Part shown: positions 1 through 8,457 of the stretch, piece after piece
Numbering within the stretch: position 1 is the stretch's first letter
Layout: each line of letters opens with the position of its first letter
Assembly: GCA_038524795.1 (NCBI GenBank)
Contig: JBCBIJ010000005.1
Location: 251,654-315,653, forward strand
DNA from: CALBPI01 sp038524795
Lineage (GTDB): Bacteria > Pseudomonadota > Gammaproteobacteria > Steroidobacterales > Woeseiaceae
Reading direction: 5' to 3'
DNA: 64,000 nt
The notes under the pieces: model-generated
The model's input: only the letters and a program-made list of their open reading frames with translations
The model's database searches: none
Told to the model about the DNA's origin: nothing
Translations under genes and position numbers: made by a program

Positions 1-805
1 GGTGTCGATCGTGAGTCCGAGACCGCAAACGACGCGGCACCGCATTCTGGGCGTGGCCACGGCCGACGATGCGCAGCTCGTGTTTATTGATACGCCAGGC
101 CTGCACCTCGGACAAAAAAAAGCGATTAACCGCATGATGAACCGGGCGGCGCTGAGCGCGCTCGGTGACGCCGATGCAATTCTCTGGCTCGTCGAGGCCG
201 GGCAATGGACGGCATCGGATGAGAACGTACTTGCAAGGCTCAAGGACAGCACGGTGCCCGTGCTGTGTGCCATCAACAAGGTCGACCTCATGGCCGACAA
301 ACAACAACTGCTGCCGTTCATTGAGTCCATGGGTAAGCGGCGCCAGCTCCACGCCATTGTGCCGGTGTCGGCTCGAACGGGTGCCCAGACGGACGAGTTG
401 CGCGAGTCGCTCCTGGCGCTTATGCCGCTGTCGCCCGCGATGTTCCCCGACGAGATGCTCACGGATCGCGGTGACGGATTTCGATTTGCTGAGATCGTTC
501 GTGAGAAGCTCACGCTCCGGCTACGGCAGGAGCTGCCCTACGGACTGACTGTGCAAACTGAACGCATCGAGCGAGACGGTGAGCGGCTGGTCGTCCACTG
601 CACGATCTTTGTTGAGCGCGATTCGCAGAAGGGCATTGTTGTCGGCAAGGGCGGCCGCCAGCTGCGCGACGTTGGCACCGCCGCGCGTCGCGACATGATC
701 CGCGTCGTCGACCGTCCCGTGCACCTCGAGCTCTGGGTCAAGGTGCGCGACAACTGGGCCGACAGCGAGCAGGAGCTGCAGCGACTCGGCTACGGCGACG
801 ACTAG
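1..805 (+). CDS. era: GTPase Era, 5' end cut off by the window
   Basis: Era is an essential GTPase that binds the 3' end of 16S rRNA and assists 30S subunit assembly. The frame is open from the first base, and about 38 residues carrying the G1 loop (Walker A) lie outside the window. Visible are the G2 region (PQTTRH), G3 (DTPG), G4 (NKVD) and a C-terminal KH domain with the loop GKGG near residue 218 of the visible part. The GTG at position 2 is an internal valine, not a start. It lies directly upstream of recO, the usual rnc-era-recO-pdxJ-acpS order. Confidence 0.96.
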   Translation, partial: VSIVSPRPQTTRHRILGVATADDAQLVFIDTPGLHLGQKKAINRMMNRAALSALGDADAILWLVEAGQWTASDENVLARLKDSTVPVLCAINKVDLMADKQQLLPFIESMGKRRQLHAIVPVSARTGAQTDELRESLLALMPLSPAMFPDEMLTDRGDGFRFAEIVREKLTLRLRQELPYGLTVQTERIERDGERLVVHCTIFVERDSQKGIVVGKGGRQLRDVGTAARRDMIRVVDRPVHLELWVKVRDNWADSEQELQRLGYGDD

Positions 806-808
806 CCC

Positions 809-1552
809 GTGGAAGCCGGGCAACGCATTCAATTGCAGCCCTGCTGGGTGCTGCACCGTCGCGACTTTCGCGACTCAAGCCAGATCATCGAAGTGCTGAG
901 CCGAGAGCACGGGCGACTGGGCCTTGTGGCCCGAGGCGTCAAACGTCCCAAGAGCCGCCTGCGCGGCATCCTTCAGCCGTTCGCACCGCTGCTGCTCTCG
1001 TGGGTTGCGGGTCGTGAGCTTGCTACAATGAGCGGCGCAGAACCCGGGCAGGGTGCGCCGCACCACCTGCAGGACACGCGGCTCATGTCGGGGTTCTACA
1101 TCAACGAATTGATCTTGAGACTGACGCACCGTTTCGATCCGCAGCCCGACGTGTTTGATCGGTATGCGCACTGCCTGCAACGCCTGTCCGGAGACGATCC
1201 GGTTGCGGCAACCCTGCGCGACTTTGAGCTCGATCTGCTCGACGCACTGGGCTTCGCACCGAATCTGACGCACGACGTTGTGAGCGGGGCACCGGTTGAG
1301 GCAGATCGCGCTTATGACTTCGTGGTCGATGAGGGACCGCACGCGACAGAAGCGGGCGCCGGCGTGGAAGCTGTCGACGGATTCGTGTTGCTGGCCATGG
1401 CGGCCCGCGATTGGCGCGAGCCCGAGGTGTTGCGCACGGCACGGCGGTTGCTGGGTCGCGCGATCGATCTGCAACTCGACGGCAAACCCTTGCACACGCG
1501 GCGGGTGCTTCGCGACTTGCGTCAGCGTGACTACGGGACGGGAGCCCAGTAA
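809..1552 (+). CDS. recO: DNA repair protein RecO
   Basis: RecO works with RecR and RecF to load RecA on SSB-coated DNA and to anneal strands in gap repair. The 247-residue protein has the typical N-terminal OB-fold start (PCWVLHRRDFRDSS) followed by the conserved SREHGRLGLVARGVK segment, and a helical C-terminal half. The zinc cysteines of some RecO proteins are absent, which is common in gammaproteobacteria. The start is a GTG three bases after the era stop. The stop overlaps the pdxJ start as TAATG, so translation is probably coupled. Confidence 0.95.
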   Translation: MEAGQRIQLQPCWVLHRRDFRDSSQIIEVLSREHGRLGLVARGVKRPKSRLRGILQPFAPLLLSWVAGRELATMSGAEPGQGAPHHLQDTRLMSGFYINELILRLTHRFDPQPDVFDRYAHCLQRLSGDDPVAATLRDFELDLLDALGFAPNLTHDVVSGAPVEADRAYDFVVDEGPHATEAGAGVEAVDGFVLLAMAARDWREPEVLRTARRLLGRAIDLQLDGKPLHTRRVLRDLRQRDYGTGAQ

Positions 1553-2277
1553 TGCACAGCCCTATTTTCCTTGGTGTTAATGTTGACCACGTGGCCACGC
1601 TGCGACAGGCGCGCGGTGAGCGCTACCCGGACCCTGTGGCCGCAGCGCTCGTGGCTGAGCGTTCGGGCGCAGACTCGATCACGGTCCACTTGCGTGAAGA
1701 TCGTCGACACATCCAGGACCACGACGTCGTGCGATTGCAGGCGAGCACGCAGACGCGTGTGAATCTGGAAATGGCCGTCACCGATGCCATGCTCGAATTC
1801 GCGCGCGAGGTCGGGCCTGCGGATTGTTGTCTGGTGCCTGAGAAGCGCGAAGAACTGACCACCGAAGGTGGGCTCGACGTCGCCGGCGCGCGGGACCGCA
1901 TCAAGGATGCTGTGGCGGCTTTACCGGGGATTCGTGTGTCGCTGTTTATCGATACCGACCGCGCGCAAATCGACGCGGCGGCGGCCTCGGGTGCGCCTGT
2001 CATTGAATTACACACGGGCCACTATGCGCTTGCGCGTGGTGGCGACGTTGGCAATGAGCTGGCGCGTATTCGCGAGGCCTCGCGTTACGCGGCGTCGCTC
2101 GGACTGACCGTGCACGCGGGCCACGGGCTGACACGACACAACGTGCAGCCGATCGCGGCAATCCCTGAGATCGTGGAGCTCAACATCGGCCACGCGCTCA
2201 TCGCCGACAGCGTGTTCGAAGGTCTACCTGCTGCAGTGACCGAAATGAAGCGTCTCATGGTGGAGGCGCGCACATGA
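1552..2277 (+). CDS. pdxJ: Pyridoxine 5'-phosphate synthase PdxJ
   Basis: PdxJ condenses 1-deoxyxylulose 5-phosphate with 3-amino-2-oxopropyl phosphate to form pyridoxine 5'-phosphate, the ring-closing step of DXP-dependent vitamin B6 synthesis. The 241-residue TIM barrel shows the signature NVDHVATLRQAR near the N-terminus, the HLREDRRHI motif, the ELHTG segment and the glycine-rich phosphate region HAGHGL. The ATG lies inside the recO stop, and the TGA overlaps the acpS ATG as ATGA. Length and position fit the family well. Confidence 0.97.
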   Translation: MHSPIFLGVNVDHVATLRQARGERYPDPVAAALVAERSGADSITVHLREDRRHIQDHDVVRLQASTQTRVNLEMAVTDAMLEFAREVGPADCCLVPEKREELTTEGGLDVAGARDRIKDAVAALPGIRVSLFIDTDRAQIDAAAASGAPVIELHTGHYALARGGDVGNELARIREASRYAASLGLTVHAGHGLTRHNVQPIAAIPEIVELNIGHALIADSVFEGLPAAVTEMKRLMVEART

Positions 2278-2657
2278 TCTATGGCGTCGGTACCGACGTG
2301 GTGGAGGTCAGCCGCATTGCGGCGACCTACGAGCGTTTCGGGGACCACTTCGTGAATCGGCTGCTGCTCGACGAGGAACGCGCGCTGTTCGACCGCTACA
2401 AGCGCAAGGTACGGTTTCTCGCCATGCGCTTCGCGGCCAAGGAGGCCTGCGTCAAAGCCATGGGAACGGGTTTTTCCAACGGCATGTGGATCCGCGATGT
2501 GGGTGTGGTCAGCGATCCGCTAGGCAAGCCCTTGGTCGTGTTCAGCGAGCGCGGCCGCGCCAAATGCGAAGCGCTGGGTATCGGCGAGGCGCACGTGAGC
2601 CTCACTGATGAGGCTGGGCTCGTCGTGGCGATGGCCATTATGGAACGCAAGGTCTGA
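2274..2657 (+). CDS. acpS: Holo-[acyl-carrier-protein] synthase AcpS
   Basis: AcpS transfers the 4'-phosphopantetheine arm of CoA to apo-ACP, switching on fatty acid synthesis. The 127-residue protein shows both family signatures: GTDVVEVSRI at the N-terminus, with the metal-binding aspartate, and RFAAKEACVKA near residue 57, with the catalytic-site glutamate and lysine. The ATG overlaps the pdxJ stop by four bases. Pairing with pdxJ is the common gammaproteobacterial arrangement. Confidence 0.96.
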   Translation: MIYGVGTDVVEVSRIAATYERFGDHFVNRLLLDEERALFDRYKRKVRFLAMRFAAKEACVKAMGTGFSNGMWIRDVGVVSDPLGKPLVVFSERGRAKCEALGIGEAHVSLTDEAGLVVAMAIMERKV

Positions 2658-2662
2658 CGGCC

Positions 2663-3445
2663 ATGCATTACATGACCTTTGACATCGAAACCGTACCCGA
2701 CCTTAAGTCGGGGCGCCGTTTGTACGGACTTGAGTCGCTCGATGACGAGGGTGCCCACGCAGCCATGGTGGCACTGCGCGAGCAGAAGGTCGGGACCGAT
2801 TTCATGCCACTGCACTTGCACCGCGTCGTGGCCATCTCCGTTGCCTTGCGCAGTGGCCCTGAATTCAAGGTCTGGTCGTTGGGCGACAGCGACGCCGATG
2901 AGGCCGAGATCGTGCGCCGCTTCTTTGATGGTATCGAGCGCTTCGCGCCGGATCTCGTGACCTGGAACGGCTCGGGCTTTGATTTGCCCGTGTTGCATTA
3001 CCGCGCGTTGCTGCACGGTATCGATGCCTCGCGCTACTGGGAGGTGGGCGAGGGCGAACGTGAGTGGCGCTTCAATAATTACCTCGGGCGTTTCCACTGG
3101 CGTCACATCGACCTCATGGACGTACTCGCGGGTTACCAGGCACGCGGGCGCGCACCCCTCGACGAAATTGCCGTGATGCTCGGGTTTCCGGGCAAGCTCG
3201 GCATGAGCGGCGACAAGGTCTGGTCGGCTTTCCATGCGGGCGAGATCGAACGGATACGCAATTACTGCGAGACGGACGTCGTGAATACCTGGCTCGTGTT
3301 CCTACACTTTGAGCATATGCGGGGTCGCATCGATGCGGCTGGGCTCAAGCGTGAATTGGCGCTGGTTCGGGGCGCGTTGAAGGAGTCGGGTGGCGCGCAC
3401 TTTGAGGAATACCTGGCCGCCTGGCCCGAGCTCGATCATGGGTAG
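2663..3445 (+). CDS. Predicted 3'-5' exonuclease, PolB exonuclease-like (DEDD fold)
   Basis: The 260-residue protein matches the stand-alone exonuclease family related to the proofreading domain of DNA polymerase B. The three catalytic motifs are in order: ExoI as FDIETVPD at residues 6-13, ExoII as TWNGSGFDLPVL near residue 100, and ExoIII as NYCETDVVNTW near residue 200. It probably trims 3' ends of DNA or RNA, but the substrate is unknown. It sits between acpS and rlmD in one transcription unit, starts five bases after acpS and overlaps the rlmD start by eight bases. Confidence 0.85.
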   Translation: MHYMTFDIETVPDLKSGRRLYGLESLDDEGAHAAMVALREQKVGTDFMPLHLHRVVAISVALRSGPEFKVWSLGDSDADEAEIVRRFFDGIERFAPDLVTWNGSGFDLPVLHYRALLHGIDASRYWEVGEGEREWRFNNYLGRFHWRHIDLMDVLAGYQARGRAPLDEIAVMLGFPGKLGMSGDKVWSAFHAGEIERIRNYCETDVVNTWLVFLHFEHMRGRIDAAGLKRELALVRGALKESGGAHFEEYLAAWPELDHG

Positions 3446-4790
3446 AAGGGCCAGCAAGTTTTCGCGAGAGCCTGTGACGAGCGGGATCCGGGCCTTGACC
3501 CATGACGGTCGGGGCATTGCCGACACGGACGGCAAGACGGTTTTCGTAGACGGTGCGCTGCCCGGTGAAACCGTCGAGTGGGTGCGCACCCGGCGCAAGC
3601 GTAACTTTGACGAGGCGCGTTGCGAGCAGGTGCTGGTGGCCTCTGAGAACCGCGTGGCGCCGGGCTGTCCCGTGTTCGGGCAGTGCGGCGGCTGTGTCAT
3701 GCAGCACATGAGCAATACGCAGCAAGTAACTGCTAAACATGATGTTTTAGTTGATAACCTGCGTAAGATCGGGCAAGTGTCGCCCGAGCGCTGGCTTGAG
3801 CCGTTGGCCGCGGATCCCTGGCACTACCGGCGCCGCGCTCGGCTCGGCGTGCGTTACGTCGACGCCAAGGAACGGGTTCTCGTCGGCTTCCGTGAGCGAT
3901 TTAAACCTTACATCACCGATATGCGTCGCTGCCCCGTGCTCGTGGAAAGCGTCGATGTCTTGCTTGAGCCCTTGGCCGAGTGCATTGCCGGGCTTTCTAT
4001 TGTGCGGCGCCTGCCTCAGGTGGAGGTTGCCGTGGGGGACGGCGATGCGGCTCCCGTAACGACGCTCACCCTGCGTGTGTTGGACCCACCATCTACTGCG
4101 GACCGAGAACGGCTGGCGGCGTTCAGCGCGGCGCACGATTGCTGGATCACGTTGCAGCACGGCGGGCCCGATGCGCTGGAACATCTAGTGCGCCCTGACG
4201 GGGCGTTGCCACCCGCGCTCGAGTACCGGCTGCCAGAGCACGACCTTACGATTGGCTTTGGGCCGACTGACTTCATTCAGGTCAACGCCGCCATGAATGC
4301 TTTGATGATCGATCAGGCGCTCGAGTTGTTGGCGCCCGAGGTGTCCGATCGGGTGCTCGACCTGTTCTGCGGTATCGGCAATTTCAGCCTGCCTATCGCG
4401 CGGCGCGTGTCGCAGGTGCTGGGTGTCGAGGTGGCGGTTGGCCAGGTCGAGCGCGCACGCGACAACGCCGCGCGCAACGGCATCGACAACGCCGAGTTTC
4501 GGGTCGCAGATCTCGACGACGAGGCCGCCGTTCGCGCGCTGGCGCGGGAAGACTGGGACCTTGTGCTGCTCGATCCGGCGCGCGCCGGGGCAGCGCAAGT
4601 CGCGGCGCAGGCGGCGGCATTCGGTGCGCGGCGTATCGTCTACGTGTCCTGCCATCCGGGCACGCTCGCACGCGATGCCGGCGTGCTGGTGACCGAGCAG
4701 GGTTTTCGGCTCACGGCAGCGGGCATCATGAACATGTTCCCGCATACGGCTCACGTGGAATCCGTGGCTGTATTCGAGCCAGCGGCCTGA
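3438..4790 (+). CDS. rlmD: 23S rRNA (uracil-1939-C5)-methyltransferase RlmD
   Basis: RlmD makes 5-methyluridine at position 1939 of 23S rRNA using S-adenosylmethionine and needs a [4Fe-4S] cluster. Residues 1-60 form a TRAM domain. Cluster cysteines are visible as CPVFGQCGGC (C-x5-C-x2-C) and the later C of RRCPVL. The Rossmann SAM motif is VLDLFCGIGNFSLP, and the catalytic cysteine lies in YVSCHPGTLARD. I chose the ATG at 3438 over an upstream in-frame start because it removes a non-homologous leader; it overlaps the exonuclease stop by eight bases. The protein is 450 residues. Confidence 0.94.
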   Translation: MGRRASKFSREPVTSGIRALTHDGRGIADTDGKTVFVDGALPGETVEWVRTRRKRNFDEARCEQVLVASENRVAPGCPVFGQCGGCVMQHMSNTQQVTAKHDVLVDNLRKIGQVSPERWLEPLAADPWHYRRRARLGVRYVDAKERVLVGFRERFKPYITDMRRCPVLVESVDVLLEPLAECIAGLSIVRRLPQVEVAVGDGDAAPVTTLTLRVLDPPSTADRERLAAFSAAHDCWITLQHGGPDALEHLVRPDGALPPALEYRLPEHDLTIGFGPTDFIQVNAAMNALMIDQALELLAPEVSDRVLDLFCGIGNFSLPIARRVSQVLGVEVAVGQVERARDNAARNGIDNAEFRVADLDDEAAVRALAREDWDLVLLDPARAGAAQVAAQAAAFGARRIVYVSCHPGTLARDAGVLVTEQGFRLTAAGIMNMFPHTAHVESVAVFEPAA

Positions 4791-4793
4791 CCT

Positions 4794-5837
4794 GTGGCGC
4801 TGGGTCCGCTCATGCTCGATGTCGAGGGCCACACGCTCTCACCCGTCGACCGTGAGCTCATCGCAAGTCCCGCCGTTGGCGGTGTCATCCTGTTTAAGCG
4901 GAACTTTGAAAACCTTCAGCAAGTTACTGAGCTTTGTGAAGAAATTCGTCTGGTTAAGTCACCTGGTGTTCTGATTGCCGTCGATCAGGAAGGCGGACGT
5001 GTGCAGCGCTTTGGTGCGCCTTTCGCGCCGTTGCCGCCGCTCGGTTTTTTCGGGCACCTCTATGGCCGGGACGCGCCGGCGGCATTGAACCTCATCCGTG
5101 AGACGGGGTGGTTGCTTGCGGCGGAGCTGTTATCGGCGGGGCTCGATCTGTCGTTTGCGCCCGTACTGGATTTATCGCGCGGCGTCAGCTCGGTGATTGG
5201 TGACCGTGCCCTGCACAGAAATCCTGAGGTCGTTGCAGAACTCGCGACGGCGATGATGCGGGGCATGGCGGAGGCCGGCATGCAGGCCACGGGCAAGCAT
5301 TTTCCGGGCCACGGCGCCGTCGTGGCGGACTCGCACCACGAGCTGCCTGTGGATCGGCGCGAGTACGCGGACATTACAGAGGACCTGCGTGCGTTTGAGC
5401 AGCTCGTCCGCGCAGGCCTGCCTGCGGTTATGACCGCGCATGTGGTGTACAGCGAACTCGATCCGCTGCCCGCAAGTTTCTCACCTTGGTGGATTGGGTC
5501 CGAGCTGCGCCAGCGCATCGGATTCCGCGGCACCGTGTTCTCCGATGACTTGACCATGAAGGCCACGCTGGGGCTCGGTGACATCATCGCGCGTGCGGAC
5601 GCCGTATTGGCGGCGGGCAGCGATATGCTGCTCGTGTGTAATGACCGCCCGTCAGCAGAGCGCGTCGCCGAGCACCTGGCAGACGTCGTGTTGCCGCAGT
5701 CGATGGCGCGGCTTGCACGCATGCGCGGCACACCGCATTTTGATACCACGTCGCTGAAACGTGAGCCCCGCTGGAAGGCGGCGCGTGAGGCCTTGGACGC
5801 CGCACTGGAGCGACCGCCACTGGAGCTCGAATTTTGA
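4794..5837 (+). CDS. nagZ: Beta-N-acetylhexosaminidase NagZ
   Basis: NagZ is a cytoplasmic glycoside hydrolase family 3 enzyme that removes GlcNAc from anhydromuropeptides during peptidoglycan recycling, and it shapes AmpC induction in many Gram-negatives. The 347-residue protein carries AVDQEGGRVQRF, the family motif KHFPGHGAVVADSHHELP with the His/Asp pair on the flexible loop, and FSDDLTMKA with the nucleophilic aspartate. It starts with a GTG four bases after rlmD and overlaps the next gene by four bases. In Pseudomonas it also neighbours the methylthioinosine phosphorylase. Confidence 0.96.
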   Translation: MALGPLMLDVEGHTLSPVDRELIASPAVGGVILFKRNFENLQQVTELCEEIRLVKSPGVLIAVDQEGGRVQRFGAPFAPLPPLGFFGHLYGRDAPAALNLIRETGWLLAAELLSAGLDLSFAPVLDLSRGVSSVIGDRALHRNPEVVAELATAMMRGMAEAGMQATGKHFPGHGAVVADSHHELPVDRREYADITEDLRAFEQLVRAGLPAVMTAHVVYSELDPLPASFSPWWIGSELRQRIGFRGTVFSDDLTMKATLGLGDIIARADAVLAAGSDMLLVCNDRPSAERVAEHLADVVLPQSMARLARMRGTPHFDTTSLKREPRWKAAREALDAALERPPLELEF

Positions 5838-6571
5838 ACGTCGCGATCATTGGTGGCACGGGTGTGGAAGCCTGGCCCGGCGCCGAAGTCATTGAACAGC
5901 GAGATATCGAAACGCCGTACGGGACACCGAGTGCGCCGCTCGTTCATGCGCGCGTCGCGGACACGGAGGTCTGGTTCCTGTCCCGGCACGGGCAGGGCCA
6001 CGAGATTGCGCCGCACAGGATCAACTACCGCGCGAATATCGACGCGATTGCCGGCCTCGGGTGCGATACGGTCGTGGCGCTCAATGCGGTTGGCATCATT
6101 GGCGATGCCACGCCCGTTGGCGGCATCGCGCTGCCCGATCAACTGATTGATTACACCTGGGGCCGCGAGTGCACTTATCTGGACGGCGACCGCGAGTCAC
6201 TCGACCATCTCGACTTCACGGAGCCGTTTGACGGCGCGCTGCGAAGGGCGCTGATCGCGGCCGGGGCCGCTGCCGGCATCGCTGTGGCCGGCACGGGCGT
6301 TTACGGCGTGACGCAGGGCCCGAGGCTCGAGACTCGCGCAGAGGTGGACCGGCTTGAGCGTGATGGGGTCACGCTTATTGGCATGACGGCCATGCCCGAA
6401 GCGGCGCTCGCCCGTGAACGGGGCCTGGCTTACGCCTGTGTGGCGCTCGTGGTCAATGCGGCCGCCGGGCGGGGCGACGCTCCCATCCACGACGATCTTG
6501 TGGGATCGATGGCGAGCGCCCGCTACCAGGCGACGGAACTGGTTCGCAGTTTCCTTCGCGCCCCGCGCTAA
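5834..6571 (+). CDS. S-methyl-5'-thioinosine phosphorylase (MtnP/PNP family)
   Basis: A trimeric nucleoside phosphorylase of the MTA phosphorylase family, 245 residues. Visible are the phosphate-binding GGTG at residues 7-10, the FLSRHGQGHEIAPHRINYRAN segment (here residues 50-70) and the substrate loop around GMTAMPEAALARE. Pseudomonas enzymes in this same position after nagZ act on methylthioinosine after deamination of methylthioadenosine; I infer that specificity from synteny, and plain MTA phosphorylase is possible. The start is TTG inside the nagZ stop (TTGA), with GGAG eight bases upstream supporting it. Confidence 0.87.
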   Translation: MNVAIIGGTGVEAWPGAEVIEQRDIETPYGTPSAPLVHARVADTEVWFLSRHGQGHEIAPHRINYRANIDAIAGLGCDTVVALNAVGIIGDATPVGGIALPDQLIDYTWGRECTYLDGDRESLDHLDFTEPFDGALRRALIAAGAAAGIAVAGTGVYGVTQGPRLETRAEVDRLERDGVTLIGMTAMPEAALARERGLAYACVALVVNAAAGRGDAPIHDDLVGSMASARYQATELVRSFLRAPR

Positions 6572-6672
6572 GGCGCGACTTTGCTCGCATTTTCAGCGCG
6601 CTAGGCTCGATTTCTGATGCCAGCGCTGATAATACTGCATGTTCCATAAGACACCCCTGACGCCCCATCCTG

Positions 6673-7581
6673 GTGAAGAGCCCGTCCAAAAACCTGTTGC
6701 TGCAGCTCGTCAACGGGACGCGCGAGCCGTTACTCGTCGTCGACACCGCGCGGGACGACTGGCGGGTCAGTTTCTTCAATCCGGCCCTGCAACGATTGCT
6801 GGGTATTGCAGCGGGTGAGATCAGCCATCAGGCAGCGGAGCCCATCCTGATCAAGCTTGCAGGCTCCACAGCCGTTGATGCCGTACGCCGGTGTGGTGCG
6901 GAGCAGCCGCAGACGCAGTTTGAGAGTGTGTTCCTGAGCCCTGACACGCCCGACCGGGCTATCGACGGCCAGGTGCTGATGCTGGGCTCAGGTAGTCTGC
7001 GCGCGATTTATCTGTCCGTGGCGGCGTCTGTGGAGCACGCCTCGACATCGACGAGCTCGGTGCAACTGCGGGCACTGGCCAGTGATCCGGTTACCGGTTT
7101 CCTGGAGCGTGAGCATTGGCTGGACGTTCTCGGACGCGATGCGGCCATTGCCGCGCGCGAGCAGGCCTGGCTTGCCGTTATTGCGCTTCGCGTGGACGCG
7201 ATGTCGGCCTACATCGACACCTTTGGTCAGCACGCTGGTGATTCGGCGCTGAAACGAATTGGTCACAGCATTCGGCGGCGACTCAAGCGTGCCGGTGACA
7301 TGGGTGGCCGCATTGCGCCGGACATGGTGGCATTGCTCGTGCACGGCAGCAGTGCGCCCATGGCCTTGGAGTTTGCTGAGAGCATTTCTGAGGACATTCG
7401 CGCACTGGCGATTCACCACCCGCGCTCGCCGCGTTCGCGGCACATTTCGTTGTCGGCCGGTGTCTGCGCGGAGGTGCCGACAGGCGACCTTAACGCAGCG
7501 CGCTTGCTGCAGCGGGCCGTCGCGCAGATCGATGCCCCGCCCGAAAACGTGCACATCGCGGACAGCTTGCCAGTTCGTTAG
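6673..7581 (+). CDS. PAS-like protein with a degenerate GGDEF domain
   Basis: A 302-residue protein. Residues 1-70 (LVNGTREPLLVVDTARDDWRVSFFNPALQRLLGI) look like a PAS sensor fold. Residues 140-300 resemble a diguanylate cyclase domain (DPVTGFLEREHWLDVL through SLSAGVC). At the active-site position the sequence reads GRIAPDMVALL where active enzymes have (R)GGDEF, so c-di-GMP synthesis is very unlikely; a role as a c-di-GMP or GTP sensor, or a scaffold, is inference. The start is a GTG without a clear ribosome site. The gene lies between the phosphorylase and csiV, which are adjacent in Pseudomonas, so it looks inserted. Confidence 0.7.
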   Translation: MKSPSKNLLLQLVNGTREPLLVVDTARDDWRVSFFNPALQRLLGIAAGEISHQAAEPILIKLAGSTAVDAVRRCGAEQPQTQFESVFLSPDTPDRAIDGQVLMLGSGSLRAIYLSVAASVEHASTSTSSVQLRALASDPVTGFLEREHWLDVLGRDAAIAAREQAWLAVIALRVDAMSAYIDTFGQHAGDSALKRIGHSIRRRLKRAGDMGGRIAPDMVALLVHGSSAPMALEFAESISEDIRALAIHHPRSPRSRHISLSAGVCAEVPTGDLNAARLLQRAVAQIDAPPENVHIADSLPVR

Positions 7582-8420
7582 CCCCCGGGTTGGGCTGGGG
7601 GTTGTCCGCCAGGGCTCAGCACGTCCGTGTCGTCGTAAACGGGCTCTTCTTCCACTTCGTAGCGACTGATCAGCGCCAGCGCGCCGAATCGCGGGTGGTC
7701 GAAGAAGTGCAGCTCTGAGCTGCGCATCTTGCGCCGTTCGTCCAGCTTGTAGATCAGCGTGCCCGTGTCCGAAATAGGAGCACGCGTGTCGGCCAACGCG
7801 AGATCCAGTTTCAGGTGCAAGAACCGCGTGACGTAAATGGAGGCGGTGCCGCCGAGCTCGGGCGGCAGCTGCCCCAGGCGCTCAAGATCGAGGCTCGTTT
7901 CCTCGTCGAGTCCGTAGACGGGCTGGCGCCATGATGCGTGCAGCAGGCGTTCGAATTCGCCGCGTCGCTCAATGGCCGCCGAGGTGTCTGCCAGGCGAAA
8001 CGTCTCGGGTGGCAGCGGCGTGAATTCCAGCCGGCGCGGGCCGTCGACAGGAATGAGCTCGCCCGTTTCGGGATCGATGGCCAGCCCTTCGGTTACGGCC
8101 TGCTCAATGGGGTCGGTGAGTTCGTCAACGAGCGTGTCGAACGCGTCGTCGAAACCGGGCCCCGGATCGGCGAGCAGGGCCTCACGCGCCAGCTGCACGG
8201 CCTCACGCCCCGTGTCCTCGTAGGCGAAGTCCTCGTTGCGCCCGCTGATGCCATCGGCATAGGCAAAAACGATGAGCTCAATGTCGTAGACCGGGGCCGC
8301 TTCCTCGACGAGGTCCTCGTCCAGCAGGGCATCCGCATCGGGTGTCGCGGGCGTTTGCGCGTGCACCTGCGCTGCTGCGATCAGGCAGGCGGCCCACCAG
8401 CCTCGGTGTCTTGCGTGCAT
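7578..8420 (-). CDS. csiV: Periplasmic CsiV-family protein
   Basis: CsiV is a periplasmic peptidoglycan-binding protein first described in Vibrio cholerae, where it helps LpoA activate PBP1A. The start used here (ATG at 8420) gives 280 residues with a signal peptide (WWAACLIAAAQVHAQ), then the family's opening YDIELIVFAYAD and the distal LHASWRQPVYGL and ASIYVTRFLHLKLDLAL segments. An upstream in-frame start would add 29 residues in front of the signal peptide. The position next to mfd agrees with the Pseudomonas gene order. The stop overlaps the convergent PAS/GGDEF-like gene by four bases. Confidence 0.82.
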   Translation of the reverse strand: MHARHRGWWAACLIAAAQVHAQTPATPDADALLDEDLVEEAAPVYDIELIVFAYADGISGRNEDFAYEDTGREAVQLAREALLADPGPGFDDAFDTLVDELTDPIEQAVTEGLAIDPETGELIPVDGPRRLEFTPLPPETFRLADTSAAIERRGEFERLLHASWRQPVYGLDEETSLDLERLGQLPPELGGTASIYVTRFLHLKLDLALADTRAPISDTGTLIYKLDERRKMRSSELHFFDHPRFGALALISRYEVEEEPVYDDTDVLSPGGQPPAQPGG

Positions 8421-8457
8421 GGAGCGTCTCGTGGTCGTTACGGCTGGCGCCAGTTTA

